The notes beneath the pieces were generated by a model, which saw only the letters and a program-made list of their open reading frames with translations, did not search any database and was not told where the DNA came from. DNA of 64,000 nucleotides. Origin: JAODBJ01 sp963782465. Lineage in GTDB: Bacteria; Actinomycetota; Acidimicrobiia; IMCC26256; PALSA-610. Positions 26,855 to 36,197 of this stretch are shown piece after piece. Within the stretch, counting starts at the first letter, position 1. Each line of letters starts with the position of its first letter. The stretch covers positions 186,001 to 250,000 of the forward strand of contig CAWAJR010000002.1 of NCBI GenBank assembly GCA_963782465.1. Reading direction: 5' to 3'. A program made the position numbers and the translations under genes.

Positions 26855-28089
26855 ATGCGCCCCGCAACGAGGTTCGGTCCGGTGGCGGTCGCGGCGGCGG
26901 TCCTCGCGTTCGTTGCGGCGGCGTGCGGGGGAACCGGCAAGGGCCCGATTCGAGTGCGAGCCGCCCGCCCACGTCGGTTGTTCCCACCACCACTACCGCG
27001 GCCGGTTCCGGCACGACGGCGAACGCGACGTCGCCCGACCTCGCCGCGGTGCGGCTGAAACTCACCGCGGTCGCGCGGAACCTCAACCGGCCCGTCGCGC
27101 TCGCGGTGCGCAACGGCGACGGCGCGCTCTACATCGCGGAGCAGACCGGGCGGATCGTGACGGTGTCGAGCGGCACGACCGGGCCCGTCCCGGTACTCGA
27201 CATCCACGACGAGGTGAGCGACGGCAACGAGCAAGGGCTGCTCGGCATCACGTTCTCCCCCGACGGTTCAGTGTGTTACATCGACTTCACCGATACGAAA
27301 GGGAACACGCACGTGCAAGCGCTGCCGATGCGAGGACGCGTCGCGCAGAAGGCACAGCGCCGGGAACTGCTCGAGGTCAACCAGCCGTACTCGAACCACA
27401 ACGGCGGCGAGCTGACGATCGGGCCCGACGGCATGCTCTACATCGGGCTCGGCGACGGCGGGAGTGCGGGCGACCCGCACGGCAACGGCCAGAACCTCGG
27501 CACGTTGCTCGCGAAGATCCTGCGTATCAACCCCGCCGCGAGCGGCAGCGCCGCGTACTCCGTGCCTTCCGACAACCCGTACGTCGACGACCGTGACGCA
27601 CGCCCCGAAACGTGGATGTGGGGGTTGCGCAACCCGTGGCGCTTCTCGTTCGACCGCTCGACCGGCGACGTGTGGATCGGCGACGTCGGGCAGAACGCGT
27701 TCGAGGAGATCGATGAAGCGCCCGCGGGCGCGAGCGGCATCAACTGGGGTTGGAGCCAACGCGAGGGTGACCACGACTACAAGGGCGCGGAACCGCCGGG
27801 CGCCCGCGACCCGATCATCGAACGAAGCCATCAGGAAGGGTTCTGCGCAATCGTCGGCGGTTACGTGTACCGCGGCCGTGCTATTCCCGAACTCGACGGC
27901 GCGTACCTCTACTCCGACAACTGCCTCGGCAAGGTGTTCGGCGCGGTGCAACGCAACGGGAGCATCGTCGAAACCCGCGACCTCGGCATCAAGGCGAACG
28001 GCGTGACGTCGTTCGGTGAGGACGCGAACGGCGAGTTGTACGTACTCGACCTCGGCGGCACCGTCTCCCGCATCGACGTGCGTCGATAG
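26855..28089 (+). CDS. Lipoprotein PQQ-type sugar (glucose/sorbosone) dehydrogenase; frameshift near 26948
   Basis: About 411 residues after frame repair. MRPATRFGPVAVAAAVLAFVAAACGG is a lipoprotein signal peptide with the lipobox Cys at 24. The frame breaks at AAGGGCCCG near 26945; one more C continues KGPDSSASRPPTSVVPTTTT into a Thr-rich linker. The propeller follows: NRPVALAVRNGDGALYIAEQ, NEQGLLGITFSPDGSVCYI, SNHNGGELTIGPDGMLYIGL with the catalytic His, MWGLRNPWRFSFDR and AIVGGYVYRG. Such enzymes oxidise sugars outside the membrane with PQQ. No PQQ synthesis genes are nearby. The stop codon TAG lies inside the 37-bp palindrome. Confidence 0.88.
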
Positions 28090-28116
28090 CTATCGCTATG
28101 CGATAGCTATCGACGC
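28080..28116. repeat. 37-bp perfect palindrome, copy 1
   Basis: Arms of 17 bases (GCGTCGATAGCTATCGC and its complement) flank the loop TAT. The stop codon of the dehydrogenase (CGT CGA TAG) is part of the left arm. The SDR gene on the opposite strand ends four bases beyond. Each arm contains GATAGCTATC, itself palindromic. An identical copy is at 36851. Likely a terminator or a small repeat family member. Confidence 0.85.
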
Positions 28117-28119
28117 CTG

Positions 28120-28929
28120 TCACTGGCGGCGGAGAATCGATCCGGAGATGCGACGGGTGATGACGCTCGGGGTCGCGTTGCTGAAGGCGTTGGCGACCTT
28201 GTTCAACGGGCCCGGCACGCAGACCGCACGCCCCTTCTCCAGCGCGGCGAGCGCTTCGGCCGTGACCTGATCGGCGGTCTGCCACAGGAACCCGGGCATC
28301 TGCGCGCCCTCGAAGCCCGAACGGTCCTGGAACTCGGTGCGCGTGAACCCGGGGCAGAGCACGGTGACCTTCACGCCGGCGTTCTTCAGTTCGTCGTGCA
28401 GTGCCTCGGTGAAGCTGCTGACGAAGGCTTTCGTCGCCGCGTAGGTCGCGTTGCCGGGGACCGGTTGGGCCGCGGCCAGCGACGACACGTTGAGGATCGC
28501 GCCGTTGCCGCGGCCGACCATCGCGTTCGCGGCGGCATGCGACAACCGCATGAGCGCGACGACGTTGAGCTGCACCTCACGCACCTCGTTGTCGATCGGC
28601 AGCTCGTGGAAGCGGCCGAACGAGCCGAAACCGGCATTGTTGATCAGCACGTCGACCTGGGGCTCGGACCGCAATCGTTCCTCGACGACCGCGAGTTGTT
28701 CGGGGACCGTGAGGTCGGCGGTGAGCACTTCGGTGCTGATCTCGTGCTCCTGCTCGAGTTGTTTGGCGAGCGCATCGAGGCGCGCCGTATCGCGCGCGAC
28801 GAGCACGAGGTCGTGACCCTTGCGCGCGAGAAGTTGGGCGAACGATTGGCCGATCCCGGCGGACGCGCCGGTGACGAGGGCGAGCGGCCGCGCGCGACGC
28901 GACCCGACGACCGTGAGACCTGTGCTCAT
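28120..28929 (-). CDS. Short-chain dehydrogenase/reductase
   Basis: A 269-residue classical SDR. The cofactor loop is VTGASAGIGQSFAQLL (about 19-34). VDVLINNAGFGSFGRFHE gives the NNAG motif. The catalytic Ser and YxxTK are in NVSSLAAAQPVPGNATYAAT followed by K. It would reduce or oxidise a small alcohol or carbonyl with NAD(P)H. The substrate cannot be told. It starts nine bases after the sortase gene ends and is probably the last gene of the hom-thrC-sortase transcript. Confidence 0.9.
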   Translation of the reverse strand: MSTGLTVVGSRRARPLALVTGASAGIGQSFAQLLARKGHDLVLVARDTARLDALAKQLEQEHEISTEVLTADLTVPEQLAVVEERLRSEPQVDVLINNAGFGSFGRFHELPIDNEVREVQLNVVALMRLSHAAANAMVGRGNGAILNVSSLAAAQPVPGNATYAATKAFVSSFTEALHDELKNAGVKVTVLCPGFTRTEFQDRSGFEGAQMPGFLWQTADQVTAEALAALEKGRAVCVPGPLNKVANAFSNATPSVITRRISGSILRRQ

Positions 28930-28938
28930 GAGTGCTCC

Positions 28939-29697
28939 TCAGATACCGACCGCGGCGCCCCGGCGCGCGGCATCTTGCGCGCCCGACACGACCGCCGCAC
29001 TCGGGGTGGACGCCACGAGTTTGCCCTTCACGACGATCCTTTGCGCTGCGCTGTGCTTGGGATGGCACGCGATCAGCGTCATCGTCGGCTGGTCGGTCGG
29101 GTCGATGACCCACATGTCGGTGGGCTTCACGATCTGGGTCCCGGTCACCGCGTAGGTGAACGTGCCGTCGTGCATGTGGAAGATCACCGTGTCGCCCGGC
29201 GCGAGCAGGTCGAGGTTGAGGAACGGGTGCGTATGGGTGACCCGGTGGCCGGGGAAGACCGCGTTGCCCCGATGGCCGGGCATCGCGCTCCCCGGCCAGT
29301 GGCCGGGACCATGGTCGATCACGGTGAGCGTGATGCCTTCGTAGATGGGGTGCACGAGGCCGATCTTCGGGATCTCGATCGTGCCGATCTGGGTCACCGC
29401 GACGTTGGCGTACGGATCGGCGGGCGTCCGGTCGGGCACCGGGAGCGGTTCGGTGGTGGTGCTGACCCGACGATGCACGCTCGCGGGGAGCGTGGCAGTG
29501 GTCGTCGTCGTGGCCGCGGCGCCCACCAACGCGGGATCGTCGTCGCGCCCCGGACGATTGCGCGCGTCGGCGCGGTTCATGACGATCGCGGTCGACGTGC
29601 AGGCACCCGCGATCACGACGAGGCTCAGCGCGTACAGACCGCGCCGGCGGTACCGGCGGCGGCGTGACCGCGACCGATGTCTCGACGGTTCGCTCAC
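28939..29697 (-). CDS. Class E sortase
   Basis: A 252-residue type II membrane protein: basic N-terminus, one helix (about 21-40), a Thr-rich spacer (60-95) and the sortase barrel. Catalytic residues are in view: His151 (AVFPGHRVTHTHPF), Cys211 (TLIACHPKHSA) and Arg220. The TLxxC-type motif and the GHWPGSAMPGHRGN loop fit class E, which anchors proteins bearing LAXTG or LPXTG signals in high-GC Gram-positives. Its ATG overlaps the thrC stop by four bases, so it is co-expressed with threonine genes, an unusual partner. The LPFTG protein at 8584 is the only candidate substrate in the window. Confidence 0.9.
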   Translation of the reverse strand: MSEPSRHRSRSRRRRYRRRGLYALSLVVIAGACTSTAIVMNRADARNRPGRDDDPALVGAAATTTTTATLPASVHRRVSTTTEPLPVPDRTPADPYANVAVTQIGTIEIPKIGLVHPIYEGITLTVIDHGPGHWPGSAMPGHRGNAVFPGHRVTHTHPFLNLDLLAPGDTVIFHMHDGTFTYAVTGTQIVKPTDMWVIDPTDQPTMTLIACHPKHSAAQRIVVKGKLVASTPSAAVVSGAQDAARRGAAVGI

Positions 29698-30758
29698 AAG
29701 CCGAGTTCTCGCAACACCGACTCGACGTCGGCATCCACCGCGTCGCCCGTCTCCACTTCGGCGATCGCGCGGTTCGGGTCCTTCAACCCGTGCCCGGTGA
29801 CGGTGCAGACCACCCGTTCACCCGGCTCGACGAGACCCTCCGCCGCGCCTTTGAGCAGCCCTGCGACCGACGACGCCGACGCCGGCTCGACGAACACACC
29901 TTCGAGCGACGCGAGCAGCCGGTAGGCCTCGAGGATTTCCGCGTCGGTGACGGCACTGATCGCGCCGCCCGACTCGTCGCGGGCGTCGATCGCGCCTTGC
30001 CACGACGCGGGGTTCCCGATGCGGATCGCGGTCGCGATCGTCTCCGGGTGCAACACGGGTTCGCCGAGCACCAGGGGCGCCGAACCGGACGCCTGCCAGC
30101 CGAGCATCCGCGGCAGTTTCGTGGTGAGCCCGTCGGTGTTGTACTCGCGGTAACCCCGCCAGTACGCGGTGATGTTCCCGGCGTTGCCGACCGGGAGGCA
30201 ATGCACGTCGGGTGCGTCGCCGAGCACGTCGCAGATCTCGAACGAGGCGGTCTTCTGCCCTTCGATCCGGTACGGGTTGATCGAGTTCACCACGGTCACG
30301 CCGCCGCGCTCACCGAGTTGGCGCACCAGCATGAGCGCGTCGTCGAAGCTGCCCCGCACCTGCACGATGCGCGCGCCGTGGATCAGCGCCTGGGCGAGCT
30401 TGCCCAACGCGACATGCCCTTCGGGGATCACGACCGCAGCCGTCAGCCCGGCGCGCGCCGCGTAGGCGGCCGCCGACGCGGAGGTGTTGCCCGTCGAGGC
30501 GCACACCACGACCTTCGCGCCTTCCTCGACGGCTTTCGACATCGCCATCGTCATCCCGCGGTCCTTGAACGAACCGGTCGGGTTGGCGCCTTCCACCTTC
30601 AGCCACACCTGCGCGTCGACCCGTTCCGAGAGTCGCGGCGCTTCGAGGAGTGGAGTGCCACCCTCGTAGAGCGTGACGACAGGAGTGCCGGCCGATACCG
30701 GCAGGCGATCGCGGTACGCCTCGATCACGCCGGGCCACTGCGTCGCTCGTGTCGTCAT
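29694..30758 (-). CDS. thrC: Threonine synthase
   Basis: A 354-residue PLP enzyme of fold type II. It converts O-phosphohomoserine to threonine. The PLP lysine is K65 in GANPTGSFKDRGMTMAMSKA. The phosphate-binding Gly loop is PVGNAGNITAYW. STGNTSASAAAYAARAGLTA is the usual Asn/Ser substrate region. Length fits the short (class II) bacterial form. Its start overlaps the hom stop by four bases and its stop overlaps the sortase start. Confidence 0.96.
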   Translation of the reverse strand: MTTRATQWPGVIEAYRDRLPVSAGTPVVTLYEGGTPLLEAPRLSERVDAQVWLKVEGANPTGSFKDRGMTMAMSKAVEEGAKVVVCASTGNTSASAAAYAARAGLTAAVVIPEGHVALGKLAQALIHGARIVQVRGSFDDALMLVRQLGERGGVTVVNSINPYRIEGQKTASFEICDVLGDAPDVHCLPVGNAGNITAYWRGYREYNTDGLTTKLPRMLGWQASGSAPLVLGEPVLHPETIATAIRIGNPASWQGAIDARDESGGAISAVTDAEILEAYRLLASLEGVFVEPASASSVAGLLKGAAEGLVEPGERVVCTVTGHGLKDPNRAIAEVETGDAVDADVESVLRELGL

Positions 30759-32056
30759 TCTTCGCCTCCGACCACTCGGAGCACCGAGCCCGCGTGCTTC
30801 ACGATGTCGAGCTCGCGCACATCGTGCATCGTCGCCCGCAAGTCGGCTTCTCGCGCGAGGTGCGTCACGAAGATCAACCGGGCTTCGTCGCCCTTACCCT
30901 TTTGTTGCATCGACTGGATGGACACGCCGTGCCGTCCGAACTCCCCTGCGATCGTTGCCAGCACACCGGGACGGTCGAGCGCGTCGAGCGTCACGTAGAA
31001 CTGCGACTCAATATCGTCAATCGGCCGGATCGGTTTGCGGGTGAGCGTGCCGAACGTCGCGCCCCGCCCGCCCGAATGCAGGTTCTTCACCGCGTCGATG
31101 AGATCGCCGAGCACCGCGGAGGCGGTCGGCCCGCCGCCGGCGCCCCGGCCCAGCAGCATCAACTGCCCGACGGCGTCACCCTCGATGAACACCGCGTTGA
31201 AAGAACCACGCACCGTGGCCAACGGGTGGTCCTTCGGGACCATGGCCGGGTGGACGCGCACCGCCACCGCGCCCTCGTGCTCCTCCGCCACCGCCAGCAG
31301 CTTCACCACGTAGCCGAGCTCGGCGGCGGCGGCGATGTCGTCGGCGGTGACGGCGACGATCCCTTCCCGGTACACGTCGCCCGCGACCACGTTGGCGCCG
31401 AACGCGATCGAACCGATGATCGACGCCTTGGCCGCCGCGTCATAGCCCTCGATGTCGGCCGTGGGATCGCGTTCGGCGTAGCCGAGGCGTTGCGCCTCGC
31501 CGAGCGCGTCGGCGAACGACGAACCCTCTTCCGACATCTTGCTCAGGATGTAGTTGGTGGTGCCGTTCACGATGCCCATGACGCGGGTGATCCGCTCGCC
31601 GGCGAGCGACTCGCGCAACGGCCGGATCAGCGGGATCCCACCCGCGACCGACGCCTCGAAAAGCAGATCGACACCGGCCGTTTCCGCCGCTTCGAACAGT
31701 TCCATCCCGACGTTCGCGAGTAATTCCTTGTTGCCCGTCACCACCGGCTTGCCGGCCTTCAGCGCGGCGAGGATCAACGAGCGCGCCGGTTCGATCCCGC
31801 CGATCAACTCGACGACGACATCGACGGCCGGGTCGTTCACCACCGACTCGGCGTCGTTGGTGAACACCTCCGGCGGAAGGTCGACATCGCGTTCCTTGGC
31901 CAGGTTGTGCACCGCGACCCGGCTGATCTCGATCTCGACACCGGTACGCGCCCGGATGAGGTCGGCGTTGCGCGACAGGAGCTGCACGAGCGGGGCACCG
32001 ACGTGCCCGCAACCGAGGAGCCCGACGCGTACCGGGTGATCGGACGAGGAAGCCAT
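30755..32056 (-). CDS. hom: Homoserine dehydrogenase with ACT domain
   Basis: A 433-residue enzyme reducing aspartate semialdehyde to homoserine with NAD(P)H. It has a Rossmann GLLGCGHVGAPLVQLL (12-27), the substrate segment MGIVNGTTNYILSKMSEEGS, the acidic RDPTADIEGYDAAAKASII and a C-terminal ACT domain (about 350-433, YVTLDALDRPGVLATIAGEF) for threonine feedback. It is monofunctional, without aspartokinase. The gap to lysA upstream is about 90 bases and contains an inverted repeat that may limit read-through. Confidence 0.96.
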   Translation of the reverse strand: MASSSDHPVRVGLLGCGHVGAPLVQLLSRNADLIRARTGVEIEISRVAVHNLAKERDVDLPPEVFTNDAESVVNDPAVDVVVELIGGIEPARSLILAALKAGKPVVTGNKELLANVGMELFEAAETAGVDLLFEASVAGGIPLIRPLRESLAGERITRVMGIVNGTTNYILSKMSEEGSSFADALGEAQRLGYAERDPTADIEGYDAAAKASIIGSIAFGANVVAGDVYREGIVAVTADDIAAAAELGYVVKLLAVAEEHEGAVAVRVHPAMVPKDHPLATVRGSFNAVFIEGDAVGQLMLLGRGAGGGPTASAVLGDLIDAVKNLHSGGRGATFGTLTRKPIRPIDDIESQFYVTLDALDRPGVLATIAGEFGRHGVSIQSMQQKGKGDEARLIFVTHLAREADLRATMHDVRELDIVKHAGSVLRVVGGEE

Positions 32057-32083
32057 CAGGTCACAGTCTCGCGAACCCGACCC

Positions 32084-32132
32084 GTTTTGTTCGCGTCAAG
32101 AAGGCGCTTCACCTCAAATTCGCGAACAAAAC
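32084..32132. terminator. Inverted repeat between lysA and hom
   Basis: GTTTTGTTCGCG (32084-32095) and CGCGAACAAAAC (32121-32132) form a 12-bp stem with a 25-base loop. Placed after lysA and before hom on the minus strand, it could be an attenuating or partial terminator. The outer CGTTTTG is shared with the repeat at 23510. Confidence 0.55.
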
Positions 32133-32149
32133 CGGCTCGGAGCGGGCGG

Positions 32150-33466
32150 TCAGGGGGCGACGTCGAGGCGGACGAGGTCGTCGTAGGTCTCGCGGCGGAC
32201 GACGACGCGGCTCTCACCGTTCTCCACGAACACGATCGCGGGGCGAGTCACCTTGTTGTAGTTCGATGCCATCGACGCGCCGTAGGCGCCGGTGCACGGC
32301 GTGGCGATCACGTCGCCCACGGCGAGATCGGCCGGCAGCGAGGCGTCGCGCACCAGCAGGTCGCCCTGCTCGCAGTGCTTCCCGGCGACCGTCGCGACGA
32401 GCGGGCGCTCGGCCGCGGCGCGCGCCGGCACGAACGCTTCGTAGTGCGCGCCGTACGCGACGGGTCGGAGGTTGTCGCTCATCCCTCCGTCGACGGCCAC
32501 GTACGTGCGGATCCCGGGAACGGTCTTGATGGTGCCGACCCGGTACAGCGTGACGCCGGCGGGCGCGGCGATCGAACGGCCGGGCTCGACCATCAGCCGT
32601 GGCTTCGACTTCGCGTCGACGTCGATCAATGCCTTGGCGAACCCTTCGTGCAGCGCCGTGGCGTACTGCTCGATCGACGGCGGGTGGTCCTTCGTCGTGT
32701 AGCGAACGCCGAGACCGCCGCCGACGTTGCATTCGTCGATCGTGGCGCGACGGTGGCGTCTTCGAAGGCGCGGATGAGCGCGGCCATCTTGTGCAATGCG
32801 CGTTCGAACGCGTCGAGACGCGAGATCTGTGAACCGATATGGCAGTGCAGTCCGGTGCATTGCAGCACGTCGCTCTCATGGACGCGCACCGCGGCGGCGA
32901 GCGCGTCGCCGTTGCCGAGGTTGAAGCCGAACTTCGAGTCTTCGGCGCCGGTTTCGATGTGCTCGTGCGTATGCGCGGGGACACCCGGCGTCACCCGGAC
33001 ATGCACCTTCGGGCACGACACGCGCGTGGCGCGCGAGCGACTCGAGCCGGTCGAGCTCGTCGAACGAATCGACGATGATCCGACCGACGCCCGTTTCGAG
33101 CGCGAACTGCAGTTCGGATTCCGACTTGTTGTTGCCGTGCATCTCGATGCGATCCGGCGGGAAGCCGGCGTGCCGCGCGACGAACAGCTCGCCGCCGGTC
33201 GCAACGTCGATCGACAATCCTTCTTCGGCGACGATGGCCGCCATCGCGATGCACAGGAACGCCTTGCTCGCGTAGGCGACGCCACCGGTGAAGTTGTCGC
33301 GGTACGCGCGGCACCGGGCGCGCAACTCGCTCTCGTCGTACACATAGAGCGGTGTGCCGTAGAAGTCGGCCAGTCCGGCGAGGTCGACATCACCGATGGA
33401 GACGCGGCCCGACGCATCGAGGCGAGCCGAGCGCGGCAGCAGATCGAGATCGATCGGCGCGCTCAC
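32150..33466 (-). CDS. lysA: Diaminopimelate decarboxylase, two single-base frameshifts
   Basis: About 438 residues after frame repair. The PLP lysine is K68 (GGVAYASKAFLCIAMAA). HGNNKSESELQFALETGVGR, HTHEHIETGAEDSKFGFNLG, DECNVGGGLGVRY, LMVEPGRSIAAPAG and CTGAYGASMASNYN are all present, so every catalytic element exists, in three frames. One break is near 33018 (a C too many in CCC before KVHVRVTPGVP). The other is near 32745 (one base missing before ATIDECN). Lysine and cell-wall DAP need make real loss unlikely. The GTG at 33466 lies four bases after the argS stop. It makes lysine from meso-diaminopimelate. Confidence 0.9.
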
Positions 33467-33470
33467 GCGC

Positions 33471-35162
33471 TCAGCCCCCGCCCTCGTTCTCGCTGGTCTC
33501 GTTCTCGCCGGTCTCGGTCTCGCTGTCGTCGAGGCGCGCCATCTCGTCGGGCGCGTGCACACCGAGCAACGCGAGGGCGTTCGCGAGCCCGATCCGGCAC
33601 GCCTCCGTGAGCCACAGGCGCGCCTGGGTCAGCGCGTCATCGGGCGAGATCACCCGGCAGTCGCGGTAGAAACCGTGGAATTCGCGCGCGAAGTCGCGCA
33701 CCCACGTCGCGACCTTCTGCGGGGCGCGCCCCACCGCGGCCTCTTCCACCATCTCCGGGTACGTCGACAGCGCGCGCAGCAACGCTTCTTCTCGCGGATG
33801 GCCGAGGAGGGAGAGGTCGACGTCGTCGAGGGCGCGCCGGGAGATTCCCGCCTCCGCGGCGCGGCGGGCGATCGATGCAACCCGCGCGTGCGCGTACTGC
33901 ACGTAGTACACGGGGTTCTCCATCGACTGCGCGGTGACAACGTCGAGGTCGAAGGTCTGGGTCGTGTCGAGGCCCTGGAGCAGGAAGGTCATGCGGGCGA
34001 CGTCGGGATCGACCTCGTCGAGGATGTCGGAGAGCGTGACGATGTCGCCGGCCCGTTTCGACATCCGCACTTCCTGGCCGCCACGCAACAACTTCACCAG
34101 TTGCCCGAGGATCACTTCCGGCTCCGGCACCGCTTCGGTACCGAACCCGAGTGCGTGCATCCCCGATTGCAACGACTTCACCTGGCCGTGGTGGTCGGCG
34201 CCCCAGATGTCGATCAGGTGCGTCCACCCGCGGCGCAACTTGTCGCGGTGGTACGCGAGGTCGTTGGCGAGGTAGGTGGTGGTGCCATTCGAGCGGATGA
34301 GGACTCGGTCACGGGTGTCGCCGAAGTTCGTCGTGCGCAACCAGGTCGCGCCGTCTTGCTCGTAGGTGAGGTCGCGCTCGGCGAGCTGCCGCAACACGTC
34401 GGTGACGTCGCCCCGCGAATGCAGCAGCCGTTCCGAGAACCACGTGTCGAAGTACACGCCGATCCGCCCGAGATCCTCCCGGAGCATCCGCACGACGTCG
34501 TGGTAACCCCACTCGCACGCCTGCTCCTGCGTGACGTGATCGCCGAGCTCGGCCCGGAGCCGGCCCGCCATCTCCACCAGGTATTCGCCCCGGTAGCCGT
34601 CTTCGGGCGGCTCGTTCCCGCAGTAGCGCGCGTACAGCGAAGCACCGAAGACGTCGAGCTGCGTGCCGGCGTCGTTCAGGTAGTACTCGCGGTGCACCTC
34701 GGCACCCTGCGCGGCGAGCAGGTTCGCGATCGCGTCGCCCGTCGCGACCCAGCGGCCCCCACCCGCGTGCAGCGGGCCGGTCGGGTTCGCGGAGACGAAT
34801 TCGAGGTTGATCCGCGCGCCGGCGAGCGAATCGTTGGTGCCGAAGCCGTCGCCGCCGGCCACCACATCGCGGACCGTGGCGGACAACCAGGCCGGCGCGA
34901 GGAAAAAGTTGCAGAAACCGGGCCCGGCGATCTCGACCCGTTCGATCAGCGGCGACGCGGCGGCTTCGATCGCGGCGCGGAGCCGCTCGGCGATCTCGCG
35001 CGGCTTCGCCTTCGCCGCTTTCGCCAGTTGAAGCGCCACGGGCGTGGAGAAATCGCCGTGCTCACGCTGTTTGGGCACGTCGAGCACGATCACGGACGGC
35101 TCGGGCAGGCCCGCGGCACGGAGCGCCTCGCGAACGGTCTGCTGGAGCGCGTCGCGGATCAT
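33471..35162 (-). CDS. argS: Arginyl-tRNA synthetase
   Basis: A 563-residue class I synthetase. It has the N-terminal Add1 domain (MIRDALQQTVREALRAAGLP), the HIGH-like SANPTGPLHAGGGR, the catalytic core and KMSKS-like VRMSKRAGDIVTLS. The helical anticodon-binding DALR domain follows (VYYVQYAHARVASIARRA onward). The tail is acidic (DDSETETGENETSENEGGG) and low-complexity, beyond the usual end. ATG 35162 gives the standard N-terminus. A strong antisense open frame covers it and is ignored. It heads the argS-lysA-hom-thrC transcript and is divergent from the GGDEF gene. Confidence 0.97.
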   Translation of the reverse strand: MIRDALQQTVREALRAAGLPEPSVIVLDVPKQREHGDFSTPVALQLAKAAKAKPREIAERLRAAIEAAASPLIERVEIAGPGFCNFFLAPAWLSATVRDVVAGGDGFGTNDSLAGARINLEFVSANPTGPLHAGGGRWVATGDAIANLLAAQGAEVHREYYLNDAGTQLDVFGASLYARYCGNEPPEDGYRGEYLVEMAGRLRAELGDHVTQEQACEWGYHDVVRMLREDLGRIGVYFDTWFSERLLHSRGDVTDVLRQLAERDLTYEQDGATWLRTTNFGDTRDRVLIRSNGTTTYLANDLAYHRDKLRRGWTHLIDIWGADHHGQVKSLQSGMHALGFGTEAVPEPEVILGQLVKLLRGGQEVRMSKRAGDIVTLSDILDEVDPDVARMTFLLQGLDTTQTFDLDVVTAQSMENPVYYVQYAHARVASIARRAAEAGISRRALDDVDLSLLGHPREEALLRALSTYPEMVEEAAVGRAPQKVATWVRDFAREFHGFYRDCRVISPDDALTQARLWLTEACRIGLANALALLGVHAPDEMARLDDSETETGENETSENEGGG

Positions 35163-35318
35163 CGGGAAGGCCGATCGTACTTGAGCGCGCGCTGGGTGCT
35201 GCAGACGTTTCCCGGTGCGCGCGCGGGCAAGTAATGTGCTCGTTGCTGGGGTAGACGGAATCGGCACGGCACCGGCTTTGGCAGGACGGTGCTGTAGAAA
35301 AAACCAGGAGGGGCGGCT

Positions 35319-36197
35319 GTGCCGCAGCAGTCGGGCTTGGGGCGCGGGCTCGCAGCACTGCTGCCGGGCGCCTCGAGCGAACGCACGGACGCGTCGGAAG
35401 CGCCGAGCGCGCCAGAACACGGGGCGGCAGTCGTGGGGGACCTGAGCGCACAGCTGGCCGAAGGACTGGCCAGCACGGAGTCGGGCCTCGGCCTGATCTA
35501 TCGCGCCCTCGACGCGCTCGTCGCCCAGTACGGCCTCGAAGACGCCGCGATCGTCATCGAAGAAGCCGGGCTCGGCCGCCAGGTGTTCCGAGCCGGGCGG
35601 CGGCCGCTCGACATGGAGGACGAGCCGCTGCTCACCGCACCGCCCGGCCTCTACACCGAGCCGACCCTCGACAACCAGGGCCTCGACCGGTCGCTCGTGA
35701 TCTCGCTGTGCGTGCTCGCCTTGCGCCTCGATCTCCTGCGGTACGACGCGTGGCACGACCCGCTCACCGGCCTCTACGACCGGCGCAGCTTCGATCGCCT
35801 GCTCGACATGGCCATTGCCCGCAGCAACCGTTACGGCTGGCCGTTCACCCTCGTGATCCTCGACCTCGACGGGTTGAAGACCATCAACGACCAGTTCGGC
35901 CACCCGGCCGGCGACACGGCACTGCGTGACCTCGCCGAGCGGTTCCGCCGGGTCTTGCGAGCGGGCGACAGCGCGGCCCGTATCGGCGGCGACGAATTTG
36001 CGATGATCCTGCCCAACACCGAACCGGAGCTGGTACCGGCCCTGCTCGAGCGCGTTCGCATCGCGCCCGGCATCGCCGACGAGTGCCCGTCGTTCTCGTT
36101 CGGGGTGGCGCAATGTCCCAAGGAAGCGGACGATTTCGAAGCGCTCGTTCGGCTGGCCGACAAGCGCTTGTACCAAGCCAAGGACGGTCGTTCGTGA
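35319..36197 (+). CDS. GGDEF diguanylate cyclase with ParB-like N-terminal motif
   Basis: A 292-residue soluble protein. Residues 6-17 read GLGRGLAALLPG, very like the N-terminal ParA-activating motif of ParB. A disordered link and a GAF-like region (about 40-135) follow, then the GGDEF domain (about 145-290): AWHDPLTGLYDRRSFDRLLD, the active GGDEF in ARIGGDEFAMIL, and the inhibitory-site RxxD (RAGD) five residues ahead. It should make cyclic di-GMP with product inhibition. GTG 35319 has AGGAGG about six to ten bases upstream. The next gene starts inside its stop codon. Confidence 0.9.
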   Translation: MPQQSGLGRGLAALLPGASSERTDASEAPSAPEHGAAVVGDLSAQLAEGLASTESGLGLIYRALDALVAQYGLEDAAIVIEEAGLGRQVFRAGRRPLDMEDEPLLTAPPGLYTEPTLDNQGLDRSLVISLCVLALRLDLLRYDAWHDPLTGLYDRRSFDRLLDMAIARSNRYGWPFTLVILDLDGLKTINDQFGHPAGDTALRDLAERFRRVLRAGDSAARIGGDEFAMILPNTEPELVPALLERVRIAPGIADECPSFSFGVAQCPKEADDFEALVRLADKRLYQAKDGRS

